A stretch of DNA of 64,000 bases from contig JBLWXV010000002.1 of the NCBI GenBank assembly GCA_048267245.1, forward strand, positions 434,001 to 498,000, in the 5' to 3' direction. Position 1 is the stretch's first letter; the number at the start of each line of letters is the position of its first letter. The notes under the pieces were generated by a model that worked only from the letters and a program-made list of their open reading frames with translations, made no database searches and was not told the origin of the DNA. The DNA comes from JBLWXV01 sp048267245 (GTDB lineage: Bacteria > Bdellovibrionota > Bacteriovoracia > Bacteriovoracales > Bacteriovoracaceae). Position numbers and translations under genes: made by a program. Of this stretch, positions 17,168-24,967 are shown in pieces.

Positions 17168-18971
17168 TTTTTTAACCCATCTTCTTTTAATCTTTTCTCT
17201 GAGGGCCGAAGCGAATTCGGCCCTTTCCTTTGAAAGTGCATCAGAAAGTGTAAAGCACGAGTGGCGCCGACTGCTGCACTTCTCTGGTGACCACTCTAAA
17301 GTCGCCTCAGATGAATTCTTTCTCTCAAAAGAGAGAACTCTCTCCACTGAGTGGAAGGCGAGTCTTGCGGCGATTAAAGAAAATAATGTCAGCGCGGGCT
17401 TTTTCAATCAACCTGTGGCCTGCACCTTTGTTGCGCGCCGGAAGTTCTTTGAAAAACTGGGGCTACTTCCACGCCGCGATTATCACTGCCAAGACTATCA
17501 AGAGTGGAGGGCGGGCGTTGATCCCAAGGGAGTCGCGCTCATCTTTTCATCCTACTATCCCAATAATCCCGCTTCTCACTTTGGACATACTTTTTTGCGC
17601 CTAAAAAAGGGACGCTTTGAAAATGATCTGCTGGACTATGCCATCAGCTACTCGGCCATTGTTCCTAGGAATGAGCCAAGTGCCCTCTACGCCATTCGCG
17701 GCATCTTTGGGGGCTACCGCGGACATTTTGATTTTGCTCCCTACTACACGATGGTGGGTATCTATAATAATAACGAAAGTCGCGATCTCCTCGAATACGA
17801 CCTCGGCTTTAACCAAGAAGAGACCGATCGACTGGTCGATCACGTGTGGGAGCTTTATTCCAGTGGAAGCTTCACCTACTACTTTCTCGATGAGAACTGC
17901 TCCTCTGTGCTTGGCAGTCTAATAGAGTACGCGAAGTTAGACTGGAATCTCTCTGGGCCAAGTCGCTGGTACTATCTTCCAAGTGAATTAGTGAGAAGGG
18001 TCGCTAGTGCTATTGGAAATCCCAAGCGCGAGGCAAGACCCTCTCTTAAAAAACAAGCACAACTTAGAGCTGCTCTTCTAACTCCTCGAGAGCGCGCTCA
18101 GTTAGAGGACGGTGACATCACCGAGTACTCAGTGGCAACACTCGATGCAAAGCTTGCTGAGCTTCAATTTCTAAAATTTAAATCCAAGGATCAATTGACT
18201 CCTTCTCAAAGTAAACTTTTTAAAGACCTCCTCACTGAGCGCGCCAGCAGAGTGGGGGAGCTCACTCCAAAACTAAAGTATGAAACTTCCTATCCCGAGG
18301 AAGGCCACTTGCCGCGCGCGCTCGTGATGGGCTTTGCCCGTACTGACTCTGAAAGTGAAGTTGTGATTGGAATTAAAGAGGGCTATCACCATCTCTATGA
18401 TAGTGACGTTGGCCTAGCTGAGTACTCTGGCTTTGACTTCTTTGATATTCGCGCTCGCTATAATTTTAATCAACAAAAACTTCGCCTCGATCGCTTGAGA
18501 ATCATTGACATCTACTCGGCCCATCCCATGGAGGCCCTCGATCCCCAAGCCTCTTGGCGCCTCATTATTGGTCGCGAGCGCGCCTTTGAGGCGGGGGAGC
18601 AGCTACTCTATCGCCATGAGGCTAAGGCCGCGGTGGGGGCGAGTTGGGTCGTGAGTTCACACCTTTTTTCTCTAATGGGGGGAGTGAGCGCCCAACACTC
18701 AAAGGCTAGCTATAAAGAGGGAGGACTTGGAGTGTGGCTCTCGGCCGAGATGATCTTAGCTCTAGGTTCAAAAATCAAGTGGGCCACCAGTTATGAACAG
18801 GCACGCGACTTCACGAGCGACTTTGAACGCGGGCGGCGCTCATTTGTGCAAAGCACGCTAGCTTTGAATCTGGCACAAAACTTTGCCCTTCACTTGTGGG
18901 GACGTTATGATGAAGCCAAAATCTGGGGCGACACTAAGAGTATGGCCCTCGAGGTCGTGGGAAGGTTCTAG
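17148..18971 (+). CDS. DUF4105 (Lnb N-terminal periplasmic-like) protein
   Basis: A 607-residue envelope protein. A hydrophobic leader is followed by a region (residues 20-120) with CTFVARRKFF and then the DUF4105 core: ALIFSSYYPNNPASHFGHTFLRL, DYAISYSA, GGYRGHFDFAPYY, YDLGFNQEE and YYFLDENCSS. DUF4105 has conserved Cys and His residues like a papain-type or NlpC-like hydrolase, here H in ASHFGHTF and C in DENCSS. The C-terminal roughly 200 residues are beta-rich and end in a strand with Phe (VVGRF), so an outer membrane barrel is possible. GTG starts at 17148, 17154 and 17157 are all possible. Confidence 0.78.
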   Translation: MLVVLFNFLTHLLLIFSLRAEANSALSFESASESVKHEWRRLLHFSGDHSKVASDEFFLSKERTLSTEWKASLAAIKENNVSAGFFNQPVACTFVARRKFFEKLGLLPRRDYHCQDYQEWRAGVDPKGVALIFSSYYPNNPASHFGHTFLRLKKGRFENDLLDYAISYSAIVPRNEPSALYAIRGIFGGYRGHFDFAPYYTMVGIYNNNESRDLLEYDLGFNQEETDRLVDHVWELYSSGSFTYYFLDENCSSVLGSLIEYAKLDWNLSGPSRWYYLPSELVRRVASAIGNPKREARPSLKKQAQLRAALLTPRERAQLEDGDITEYSVATLDAKLAELQFLKFKSKDQLTPSQSKLFKDLLTERASRVGELTPKLKYETSYPEEGHLPRALVMGFARTDSESEVVIGIKEGYHHLYDSDVGLAEYSGFDFFDIRARYNFNQQKLRLDRLRIIDIYSAHPMEALDPQASWRLIIGRERAFEAGEQLLYRHEAKAAVGASWVVSSHLFSLMGGVSAQHSKASYKEGGLGVWLSAEMILALGSKIKWATSYEQARDFTSDFERGRRSFVQSTLALNLAQNFALHLWGRYDEAKIWGDTKSMALEVVGRF

Positions 18972-19807
18972 TGCAAAGACTACTTTTAATTGTTCTAATG
19001 TCACTTTTGAGTTCGTGCTCAAGCCTCTTCTACTGGCCCACCTCCGCGCTCTATAGTGATCCCTGGCAAGAAGACATTCCCTTTGAAAATATTTTCTTTA
19101 AAAGTGAAGATGGAACCCAACTGCATTCGTGGCTCTTAAAACATAAGGGCGCGCAAAACAGTAAGGGCCTAGTAACCTTCTTTCACGGCAACGCTCAAAA
19201 TCTCACGGCCCACGCACCTATTGTGGCCTGGCTCACAAGTCACGGCTATGACGTCTTTCTCTTTGATTACCGCGGCTATGGGCTCAGTGAGGGCAGCCCC
19301 AGTCCCTCGCGCATCGAACTCGACGCGAGAGCAGCGCTTGAATACTCCCAAGAAATTCTAAAGCGCTTGGGAGGGCCGCGCTGGATTGTCTTTGGTCAGA
19401 GTCTAGGGGGCGCTATTGCCGCGAAAACTATGGCGAGCTCTCCCTATCAAGCGCGCGCCGATCTTTTAGTGCTTGATTCCACTTTTCCAAGTTACTACAA
19501 TCTCGCCAAAGAAAAACTTAGCGAGGCACCACTCCTTTATCCCTTTTATCCGCTACTGCCCTTTCTCATTCCCGATCAATACGACTCTGGCCCTCACTTA
19601 GCTGAGATTAAAATTCCAACGCTCGTAATTCACGGCGAGTCCGATCGCGTGATCCCACAGATTCATGGACAGCAGATCTATGACAAGTTGAGAACACAAA
19701 AGTGGATCTGGATTATTCCAAACTCCCATCACATCGAAGGTTTCTTTGTGAATAAAGGGGAGTTAAAACAGCGCTTTATCTCATTTTTAGCTGACTTAAA
19801 ATCTTAA
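18971..19807 (+). CDS. Alpha/beta-hydrolase lipoprotein
   Basis: A 278-residue serine hydrolase exported as a lipoprotein: the signal peptide ends at a lipobox LLSSC. The fold shows the oxyanion motif TFFHGNAQN, FDYRGYGLSEG, the nucleophile elbow GQSLGG, an acid in HGESDRVIP and the catalytic His in NSHHIEGF. It resembles the BAAT/ABHD13-like hydrolases. The start is GTG, sharing one base with the stop of the DUF4105 gene, so the two are translationally coupled and probably act together in the envelope. The substrate is unknown. Confidence 0.85.
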   Translation: MQRLLLIVLMSLLSSCSSLFYWPTSALYSDPWQEDIPFENIFFKSEDGTQLHSWLLKHKGAQNSKGLVTFFHGNAQNLTAHAPIVAWLTSHGYDVFLFDYRGYGLSEGSPSPSRIELDARAALEYSQEILKRLGGPRWIVFGQSLGGAIAAKTMASSPYQARADLLVLDSTFPSYYNLAKEKLSEAPLLYPFYPLLPFLIPDQYDSGPHLAEIKIPTLVIHGESDRVIPQIHGQQIYDKLRTQKWIWIIPNSHHIEGFFVNKGELKQRFISFLADLKS

Positions 19808-19914
19808 CTGTCACAAGTTTTGACGGCCTTGAAAATCTTATTGGATTAATCCATCAGAAAATTCTCGCGTGGTTAAATTCGTTCAAGAACATTGACGACG
19901 ACCAGGAGATAATT

Positions 19915-20547
19915 TTGAGATCACTACTTCTAGCAGTATTGCTACTAACTTCAGCTAAGTCCTTTGCTAATTCAAGCACGCGTATTTGGGAGAGTTACTT
20001 TCCAAATGCCAATTGCTCGCGCAATCACTGTGCTAAGAGCGTGCCTTCAGATGTGCTAGATGAAGCGCTTGAGAAGATTAAATATCACTCACCAAAATCA
20101 CTTCGCAAGCCCTATCTATTCTTAGTGGACTTCTCTCAGCACTCTAAGAATCAGCGTGGCTACCTCATTTCAACAAAGACTGGCGCGGTTGAAAAAACCT
20201 ACCACGTGGCCCATGGTATCGGCAGTGATGATGGTCGTGGAAACGCAGTAAAGTTTTCTAACAGAGACAGCTCGCATATGAGTTCTCTAGGTCTCTACGT
20301 CGCCGCTGAAACATACCACGGCAAGCACGGTCTCTCACTTCGCATGGACGGAAAAGAGTCTTCAAATAGCAATGCCAGAAGACGCGCCATCGTGATTCAC
20401 GGGGCCGATTACATGAGAAATACCTTCGTTAAAAAAGTTGGTCGCTCAGGTCGCTCACACGGCTGTCCAGCGGTTGACGATCGCTTGAGTGCGGCCTTGA
20501 TTTCAAAGCTTAAGGGCGGGGCTGCCGTGTATCTTTACCACGATTAA
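19915..20547 (+). CDS. Murein L,D-transpeptidase catalytic domain protein (YkuD_2 family)
   Basis: A 210-residue exported enzyme with a signal peptide (LLAVLLLTSAKSFANS). The catalytic region carries HG in VIHGADYM, then GRSGRSHGCPAVDD with the nucleophilic Cys, as in YkuD_2 (PF13645) L,D-transpeptidases. These are cell wall cross-linking or modifying enzymes; in predatory relatives, related enzymes remodel prey wall, but a role here is inference. The start is TTG at 19915, supported by AGGAGA 7 bases upstream and by the signal peptide. A strong terminator follows. Confidence 0.85.
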   Translation: MRSLLLAVLLLTSAKSFANSSTRIWESYFPNANCSRNHCAKSVPSDVLDEALEKIKYHSPKSLRKPYLFLVDFSQHSKNQRGYLISTKTGAVEKTYHVAHGIGSDDGRGNAVKFSNRDSSHMSSLGLYVAAETYHGKHGLSLRMDGKESSNSNARRRAIVIHGADYMRNTFVKKVGRSGRSHGCPAVDDRLSAALISKLKGGAAVYLYHD

Positions 20548-20575
20548 TTCATAGCTAAGTTATCGAAATAATAGG

Positions 20576-20610
20576 GGGGTGTTAGTCTGCTAACACCCCT
20601 TTCCTTTTTT
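20576..20610 (+). terminator. Rho-independent terminator after the L,D-transpeptidase gene
   Basis: A perfect 10-base stem (20576-20585 with 20590-20599), loop TCTG, is followed by a T-rich run TTTCCTTTTTT. It lies 28 bases after the stop at 20547. Confidence 0.9.
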
Positions 20611-20683
20611 ACCAAGAAGCCCAAGAAAGTGACTGTGAGAGGTATCCTAGGGGGGTACTAATTCTTAATTTGGAAGACCATTT

Positions 20684-21142
20684 ATGCGCTACATTTTACT
20701 TGCCGTACTTTGCTTCTGGACCGTTCGCATCGCTGGCGCCGCCGAGACTCCTGCTATTGGAGATTTGGCCCTGGCCGAGTGTTACGGACAGACCAAGCTA
20801 GTCCAAGTGGCCGAGCTTTCAAGCGACGGCAAGCGCGCCCACGTGCAATTCTTTGCTCCCGGTGACAGCGCCAATTGCGGCGTGGTCTATCAGCGCGAAG
20901 AGCTCAAGAGCTACCGCTCAGTGGCCAGTGTTGATAAAGAGTCGTGGTTTGGATTTGTGAAGAGCTCATTTAAGCTCGGCGATAAAGTAGTACTTAAAAG
21001 CGATGAGCGTGCACTTGGCACCATCGTCGATCTCGACAATAACGGATTTGCTGGAGTTCGCTTTGATGATCCTCGCACGGAATCAAAGCTAGGAGCGAGT
21101 CGTTTTTCTTACCTCGATGTGACTGATCTCGCCCACTTTTAG
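20684..21142 (+). CDS. Exported protein of unknown function with repeated beta-barrel-like modules
   Basis: A 152-residue protein with a signal peptide ending near AGAAET. The mature part shows two related patterns, GDLALAECYGQTKLVQVAEL and GDKVVLKSDERALGTIVDL, each a short SH3/Tudor-like strand set. Two cysteines (AECYG and NCGVV) may pair. The function is unknown. It is the first gene after a terminator and so has its own promoter. It overlaps the convergent small gene by 4 bases. Confidence 0.6.
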   Translation: MRYILLAVLCFWTVRIAGAAETPAIGDLALAECYGQTKLVQVAELSSDGKRAHVQFFAPGDSANCGVVYQREELKSYRSVASVDKESWFGFVKSSFKLGDKVVLKSDERALGTIVDLDNNGFAGVRFDDPRTESKLGASRFSYLDVTDLAHF

Positions 21143-21375
21143 TAGGCGAGAGCGTGTCTCATGCGGGCCCCGGTGTAGAGCTTATAGATGAGCCTTCTCT
21201 TATAAGAGAGCATCAACTCATAAATGTCTTCATCAAGGTCAAGGCTTGCTAGGTTGCGTTCTATATTGATCAGCGCTTCTTCAAGGTAATCACTGTGGTG
21301 GCCTGATTGAAGCGCCTCGTCCACCTCAGTTAGATATTCATCAAGGGACATTTCTTTCTGGAGTACTTCTCCCAA
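21139..21375 (-). CDS. Small acidic helical protein of unknown function
   Basis: A 78-residue soluble protein rich in Glu/Leu/Asp with helix-turn-helix-like spacing and a basic C-terminal third (YKRRLIYKLYTGARMRH). The TTG start at 21375 is supported by GGAGG with 6 bases of spacing; an internal ATG nine codons in lacks a good site. No family is recognised. Confidence 0.55.
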   Translation of the reverse strand: MGEVLQKEMSLDEYLTEVDEALQSGHHSDYLEEALINIERNLASLDLDEDIYELMLSYKRRLIYKLYTGARMRHALAY

Positions 21376-21530
21376 ATCTCACCTCCGTTCTGATGACACA
21401 TCTTATTTTACCACTTTTTGATTTCTGAGCGCTAGCTGAAATCTTAGCCCCAACGAAATCTTGACCTAATAATTCCAACCACTTTAGTCGGTTTTGGAGC
21501 TGTTATAAATAATTAACTCGGCTAACTTAG

Positions 21531-23168
21531 CTAAATCGCAGGACAAGCGATTTCCTTGATGTGATTATCAATAATCTCGTGATTAGGACCAGTTATCTTG
21601 CCAGAAGTATCTGTTTGGTACCACTCTGGGGACTGGCCTGGGTCATGACAATTTAAACACTTAGTCTTCATGCTCTCAAGCTTAGCGCTCTTAGAAACCT
21701 GAGGAGTTCCCACGTCAAAAGGGTGATCGCCCGGCTGATCGTGACAGTTGAGACACTGTACTCCACCAAAGTTATTTGAAACGTTAAAGTCGCGGTCAAT
21801 GGCCATCCACTTGTCAGAGAGTTCGCGTATGCGCGTGGCCTTGAGGGCGCGCACGCTCTCAATTTCTCCCATCGCTTTCTTAACTTCACCCATGTACTTG
21901 GCGAGCTTTTCTTCGTGGAGTTTTTCTTCCTTGGCGTCGGCAAAGATCACAACGTCGCTCGCCTTCATAAAGCCGCGCGGGTCACTGGTGCCGAGTGTGT
22001 GGCATTGCAGACACTCGAGGTTATTGGATTCCCCAGCGCTCAAAAGCGTGTGATAGGCGAGGGCGTGTGGAGTGCTCTGCCACTTCTGGGCTTGATCCTG
22101 GTGACACTCTAGACAGCTCTGGGCGGTCTTATACTTTTCCTTGCTGTGATCGGTGAGGTTAAAAAATTTCTTCTGCTCGGCCTCTTGAAGTTCACTCATT
22201 TTCTTTTTATGGGCGTCGATCTTCGCGCTCCATGGATTATTTGGCAGCAATTCAGCGCGCTCTTCACGCACTTCAATTAGAGAGAACTTGTCATCTTTCT
22301 TAGTAGTATTAAGGGAGAGTTTAATTTCTCCCATATAGTGATTGCGCGAGAGAACTTGCACTAGGTGAGTGCTACCCACTTCAAAGGATTCTTTTGTAAA
22401 ACTCTGTGAGTGAGCGCCAATAATCCAATCGACCATGGGGTAGGTTTTGGCAAACTCTTGATCAAAGTCCATCCCAGAGTGAGAAAGGAGGATCAGGCGA
22501 TGGGTGGGAGACTCGGGGTTGTAGCCCGCTTTTTTCATCTCTTCTAAAACCGTGGCAAAGCTCTTAATCGGATCTCTAAAGAGTCCGGGGTTGTGCTCGT
22601 AGAGCTTTGGTAGCACATAGCCCGAGAGAAAGAGCTTCTGCGTTCCATGTTCAAAGCTCACAAAGGGCTTACTGATGAGGCTCTTTTGATCGCCCAAATT
22701 AAAGAGGAGAAATTCAATCTTTGATTTCTCCTGAAGATTTTTAAGATACTCAGTGCCAAGTGCTAAGTCCTGATCACCTGGGACCATGTAGCTGAGCCCA
22801 ATTTCTTTAAGTGAGCCCGCGAGCATTTCTGCATTGTAGGTGAGGGAGCTATGAAGCGACTCGGGAACTTTGGGTGAGATAAAGAAAGTATCCCCGGCAT
22901 CGAGGTAGAGCACTGGATTCTTCTTGGCCGTGTCGTGCATGATTCCCGCCACTTGAGGAAGTCCACCAAGCGGGAAGTGGCGACAGCCACAGGGGTGAGT
23001 TTCCCCATTGATATTGCCAGAGAAAATAATAGAGAGGGTTGAGGCGTCAGAGAGGTCGGGCCCAGTGGAATTAGAGTCAATCCAATTGATGAGCTTGCAA
23101 GAACTGAGAAGACCTGCGAGTAAGATGAGTAGAAAGGTTTTAGTCATCGAGCTCGCCAGGTACTTCAT
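21531..23168 (-). CDS. Lipoprotein fusing a UshA-like metallophosphatase to a tetraheme cytochrome domain
   Basis: A 545-residue envelope protein. The leader ends at a lipobox LLSSC (Cys about 24). Residues 45-310 form a 5'-nucleotidase/UshA-like calcineurin domain: FSGNINGETHPCGC, YLDAGDTFF, a GDQD motif in place of the usual GNHE/GNHD, LLSHSGMDFD and WIIGAHSQ. Residues 350-545 hold four CxxCH heme sites (CLECH, CLQCH, CLNCH, CLNCH) as in cytochrome c554/multiheme families. It is likely periplasmic and redox-active. It ends the pal-DUF4398-cpoB gene run. GGAGA 8 bases before ATG 23168 supports the start; the ATG at 23147 is an alternative. Confidence 0.85.
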   Translation of the reverse strand: MKYLASSMTKTFLLILLAGLLSSCKLINWIDSNSTGPDLSDASTLSIIFSGNINGETHPCGCRHFPLGGLPQVAGIMHDTAKKNPVLYLDAGDTFFISPKVPESLHSSLTYNAEMLAGSLKEIGLSYMVPGDQDLALGTEYLKNLQEKSKIEFLLFNLGDQKSLISKPFVSFEHGTQKLFLSGYVLPKLYEHNPGLFRDPIKSFATVLEEMKKAGYNPESPTHRLILLSHSGMDFDQEFAKTYPMVDWIIGAHSQSFTKESFEVGSTHLVQVLSRNHYMGEIKLSLNTTKKDDKFSLIEVREERAELLPNNPWSAKIDAHKKKMSELQEAEQKKFFNLTDHSKEKYKTAQSCLECHQDQAQKWQSTPHALAYHTLLSAGESNNLECLQCHTLGTSDPRGFMKASDVVIFADAKEEKLHEEKLAKYMGEVKKAMGEIESVRALKATRIRELSDKWMAIDRDFNVSNNFGGVQCLNCHDQPGDHPFDVGTPQVSKSAKLESMKTKCLNCHDPGQSPEWYQTDTSGKITGPNHEIIDNHIKEIACPAI

Positions 23169-23182
23169 TGAATCATCTCCAG

Positions 23183-23968
23183 TTACTTGAGTGACTCCTT
23201 GATTTTTCCAGCCTCAGTTGCTTGCTTAGAACCAGGGTAGCGCTTGATGAGTTCATCAAGGGTGGCCTGCGCCTTATCTTTTTCTTTTCGGGCGCGAAAG
23301 CTTTTTGCTAGGAAGAGGAGTCCGTTCTTATTATACGTGCTTTGCTCGTGCTCGGTAAATAAGCGGCTAAAATAGCTAGCGGCAGTGTTATAATCCTTAG
23401 ACAAGTAATAGGTCATGCCGAGGTTGTGTAGAATATTGGCCGCCTGAGAGCCCTTGTACTTTCCACCTTTTTCAAGATCGAGCAGTTGTTTCTTAGCGAC
23501 TTCGTACTTACCCTTGCGGTAATTGGTCATCGCTTCGGCGAAGGGGTCACTTTTTTTTTTAGGCGAGCTCTCGCTAGCACCTAATTTACCGAGCATGGCG
23601 ACCACTTTATCAAGATATTCTTTTTGAGAGGCGAGGCTCGATTTTACTTCTTGCAGATCCTTAGAGTTTTGCGATTGAGACTGCTCAAGGAGGGTGAGTC
23701 TCGAACTCAAGCTCTCCATTGATTGCTGGGCGGCCACAGTGCTCTTTTGGTCACTTTCTTGAACCTGACCAGTGAGCATGCCCATGCGCTCTTCGAGGGC
23801 CTGAATCTTTACAGTTGTGTCAGCTACGAGCTTTTGGTTTTCAACTAGCTGAAGTGAGAGGTTCTCCATCATTTGCTCGCGCTGAATGGTCTCTTGAGTT
23901 TGACAGGCGCCAAGAGCGAGTAGTGACGTGAAACCCACGATTTTCGCAGTTGTTTGGAAAAACTTCAT
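23183..23968 (-). CDS. cpoB: CpoB/YbgF-like Tol-Pal system coordinator lipoprotein
   Basis: A 261-residue protein with a lipoprotein leader (LLALGAC), a Gln/Glu-rich coiled coil (about residues 25-130) and a C-terminal TPR region (about 140-258) with FAEAMTNYRKGKYEVAKKQL, AANILHNLGMTYY and AKSFRARKEKDKAQATLDEL. This is the standard YbgF/CpoB layout, linking Tol-Pal to cell wall synthesis. E. coli CpoB is periplasmic and not lipidated, so the lipobox is a variation. It lies between the cytochrome lipoprotein and DUF4398 genes, downstream of pal. AGGAG precedes the ATG. Confidence 0.85.
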   Translation of the reverse strand: MKFFQTTAKIVGFTSLLALGACQTQETIQREQMMENLSLQLVENQKLVADTTVKIQALEERMGMLTGQVQESDQKSTVAAQQSMESLSSRLTLLEQSQSQNSKDLQEVKSSLASQKEYLDKVVAMLGKLGASESSPKKKSDPFAEAMTNYRKGKYEVAKKQLLDLEKGGKYKGSQAANILHNLGMTYYLSKDYNTAASYFSRLFTEHEQSTYNKNGLLFLAKSFRARKEKDKAQATLDELIKRYPGSKQATEAGKIKESLK

Positions 23969-23986
23969 AGCAAATACTCCTAAGGG

Positions 23987-24286
23987 CTAGAGATTCTCTA
24001 GCATCTTCTTTCTAACCGAGATGAACTCAGCTTCTTCAGAAAACTTCTTAGAAAGTATGGCGTATTGTTTTGCCTTATTGAAGTATTTTTTGCGGTAATT
24101 TGATTTTGCTTTGAGATAGTAGAATTCGGCCTTGCGATAAAGCCCCGGGGCGAGTGTCTGGGCCTTGGCATTTTTGGCGGCGATAAAGGCGGCTTGGGCG
24201 AGAGACATTTCAAGTTTGGGGCGTGTGGTAGCAAGACCACACGCCGAGAGAATAAATACTAAGACAAAGAGTCGAAATATATTCAT
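23987..24286 (-). CDS. Small DUF4398-type lipoprotein
   Basis: A 99-residue lipoprotein (lipobox LSAC at about residue 16). The mature part is one TPR-like helical hairpin: SLAQAAFIAAKNAKAQTLAP, YRKAEFYYLKAKSNY, FNKAKQYAILSKKFSEEAE. This matches DUF4398, a family often encoded beside OmpA/Pal-type genes. It sits 11 bases after pal and before cpoB, so it is probably a Tol-Pal-associated lipoprotein. The exact role is unknown. Confidence 0.75.
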   Translation of the reverse strand: MNIFRLFVLVFILSACGLATTRPKLEMSLAQAAFIAAKNAKAQTLAPGLYRKAEFYYLKAKSNYRKKYFNKAKQYAILSKKFSEEAEFISVRKKMLENL

Positions 24287-24297
24287 AGCGAGTTAAA

Positions 24298-24819
24298 TTA
24301 CTTCGCCGTCACCACAAAGTTTGAGCGACGGTTTTGACCCCAAGCTGATTCGTCATGGCCAAAAGCAACTGGGCGCTCTTTACCGAATGAAATTGTCGTC
24401 ATTCTTGAGCCTTCAACACCCATAGCGATCATGTAGTCGCGCACAGCCTTAGCACGACGCTCACCAAGAGCAAGGTTGTATTGAACAGAACCGCGCTCGT
24501 CACAGTGACCTTCGATTTCTACTTTAACACTTGGGTTAGATTTGAGGAACTCGGCATTATTGTTGAGCGCCTCGCGAGTGTCGTAGCTAAGAGTCGAAGA
24601 GTTGAAAGCGAAGTATACTGTTTTAAGTGGTCCAGCTTTACCAGAGTCAGAGTCAGCATTGAGAGCGATATCATCAAGATTGGCACCCATGTCTTCAGTA
24701 GCTGAAACACTGGCGTTGTTGTCATCACTTGCTTTCTTTGAGCTTGACCCACAACCTGTGAGAGCAAGTGTCATCGAAAGAAGAGTGGTCACAATAAGCG
24801 AGCGAAGTGAAAGAGTCAT
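24298..24819 (-). CDS. pal: Peptidoglycan-associated lipoprotein Pal
   Basis: A 173-residue OmpA-domain lipoprotein anchoring the outer membrane to peptidoglycan in the Tol-Pal complex. The signal ends at a lipobox LALTGC; an Asp/Ser-rich linker follows. The OmpA domain shows VYFAFNSSTLSYDTREALNN, VEIEGHCDERGSVQYNLALG and RRAKAVRDYM, with the peptidoglycan-binding Asp/Arg residues. The ATG at 24819 has AGGAG about 8 bases upstream; the longer frame to 24885 lacks support. It heads the pal-DUF4398-cpoB-cytochrome run. Confidence 0.93.
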   Translation of the reverse strand: MTLSLRSLIVTTLLSMTLALTGCGSSSKKASDDNNASVSATEDMGANLDDIALNADSDSGKAGPLKTVYFAFNSSTLSYDTREALNNNAEFLKSNPSVKVEIEGHCDERGSVQYNLALGERRAKAVRDYMIAMGVEGSRMTTISFGKERPVAFGHDESAWGQNRRSNFVVTAK

Positions 24820-24967
24820 GAAAAAATCTCCTGTTAACTTTTTTGTTTTAAAAATCTGCCTAAAAAGCATAATTGTTTCATTCACTATTATGACGGCCAG
24901 TACATTCTAAATAAAGGGAAATCCTGGAAATCATGTCAGATATCAACGATCGACTAGGGGAGATCGA

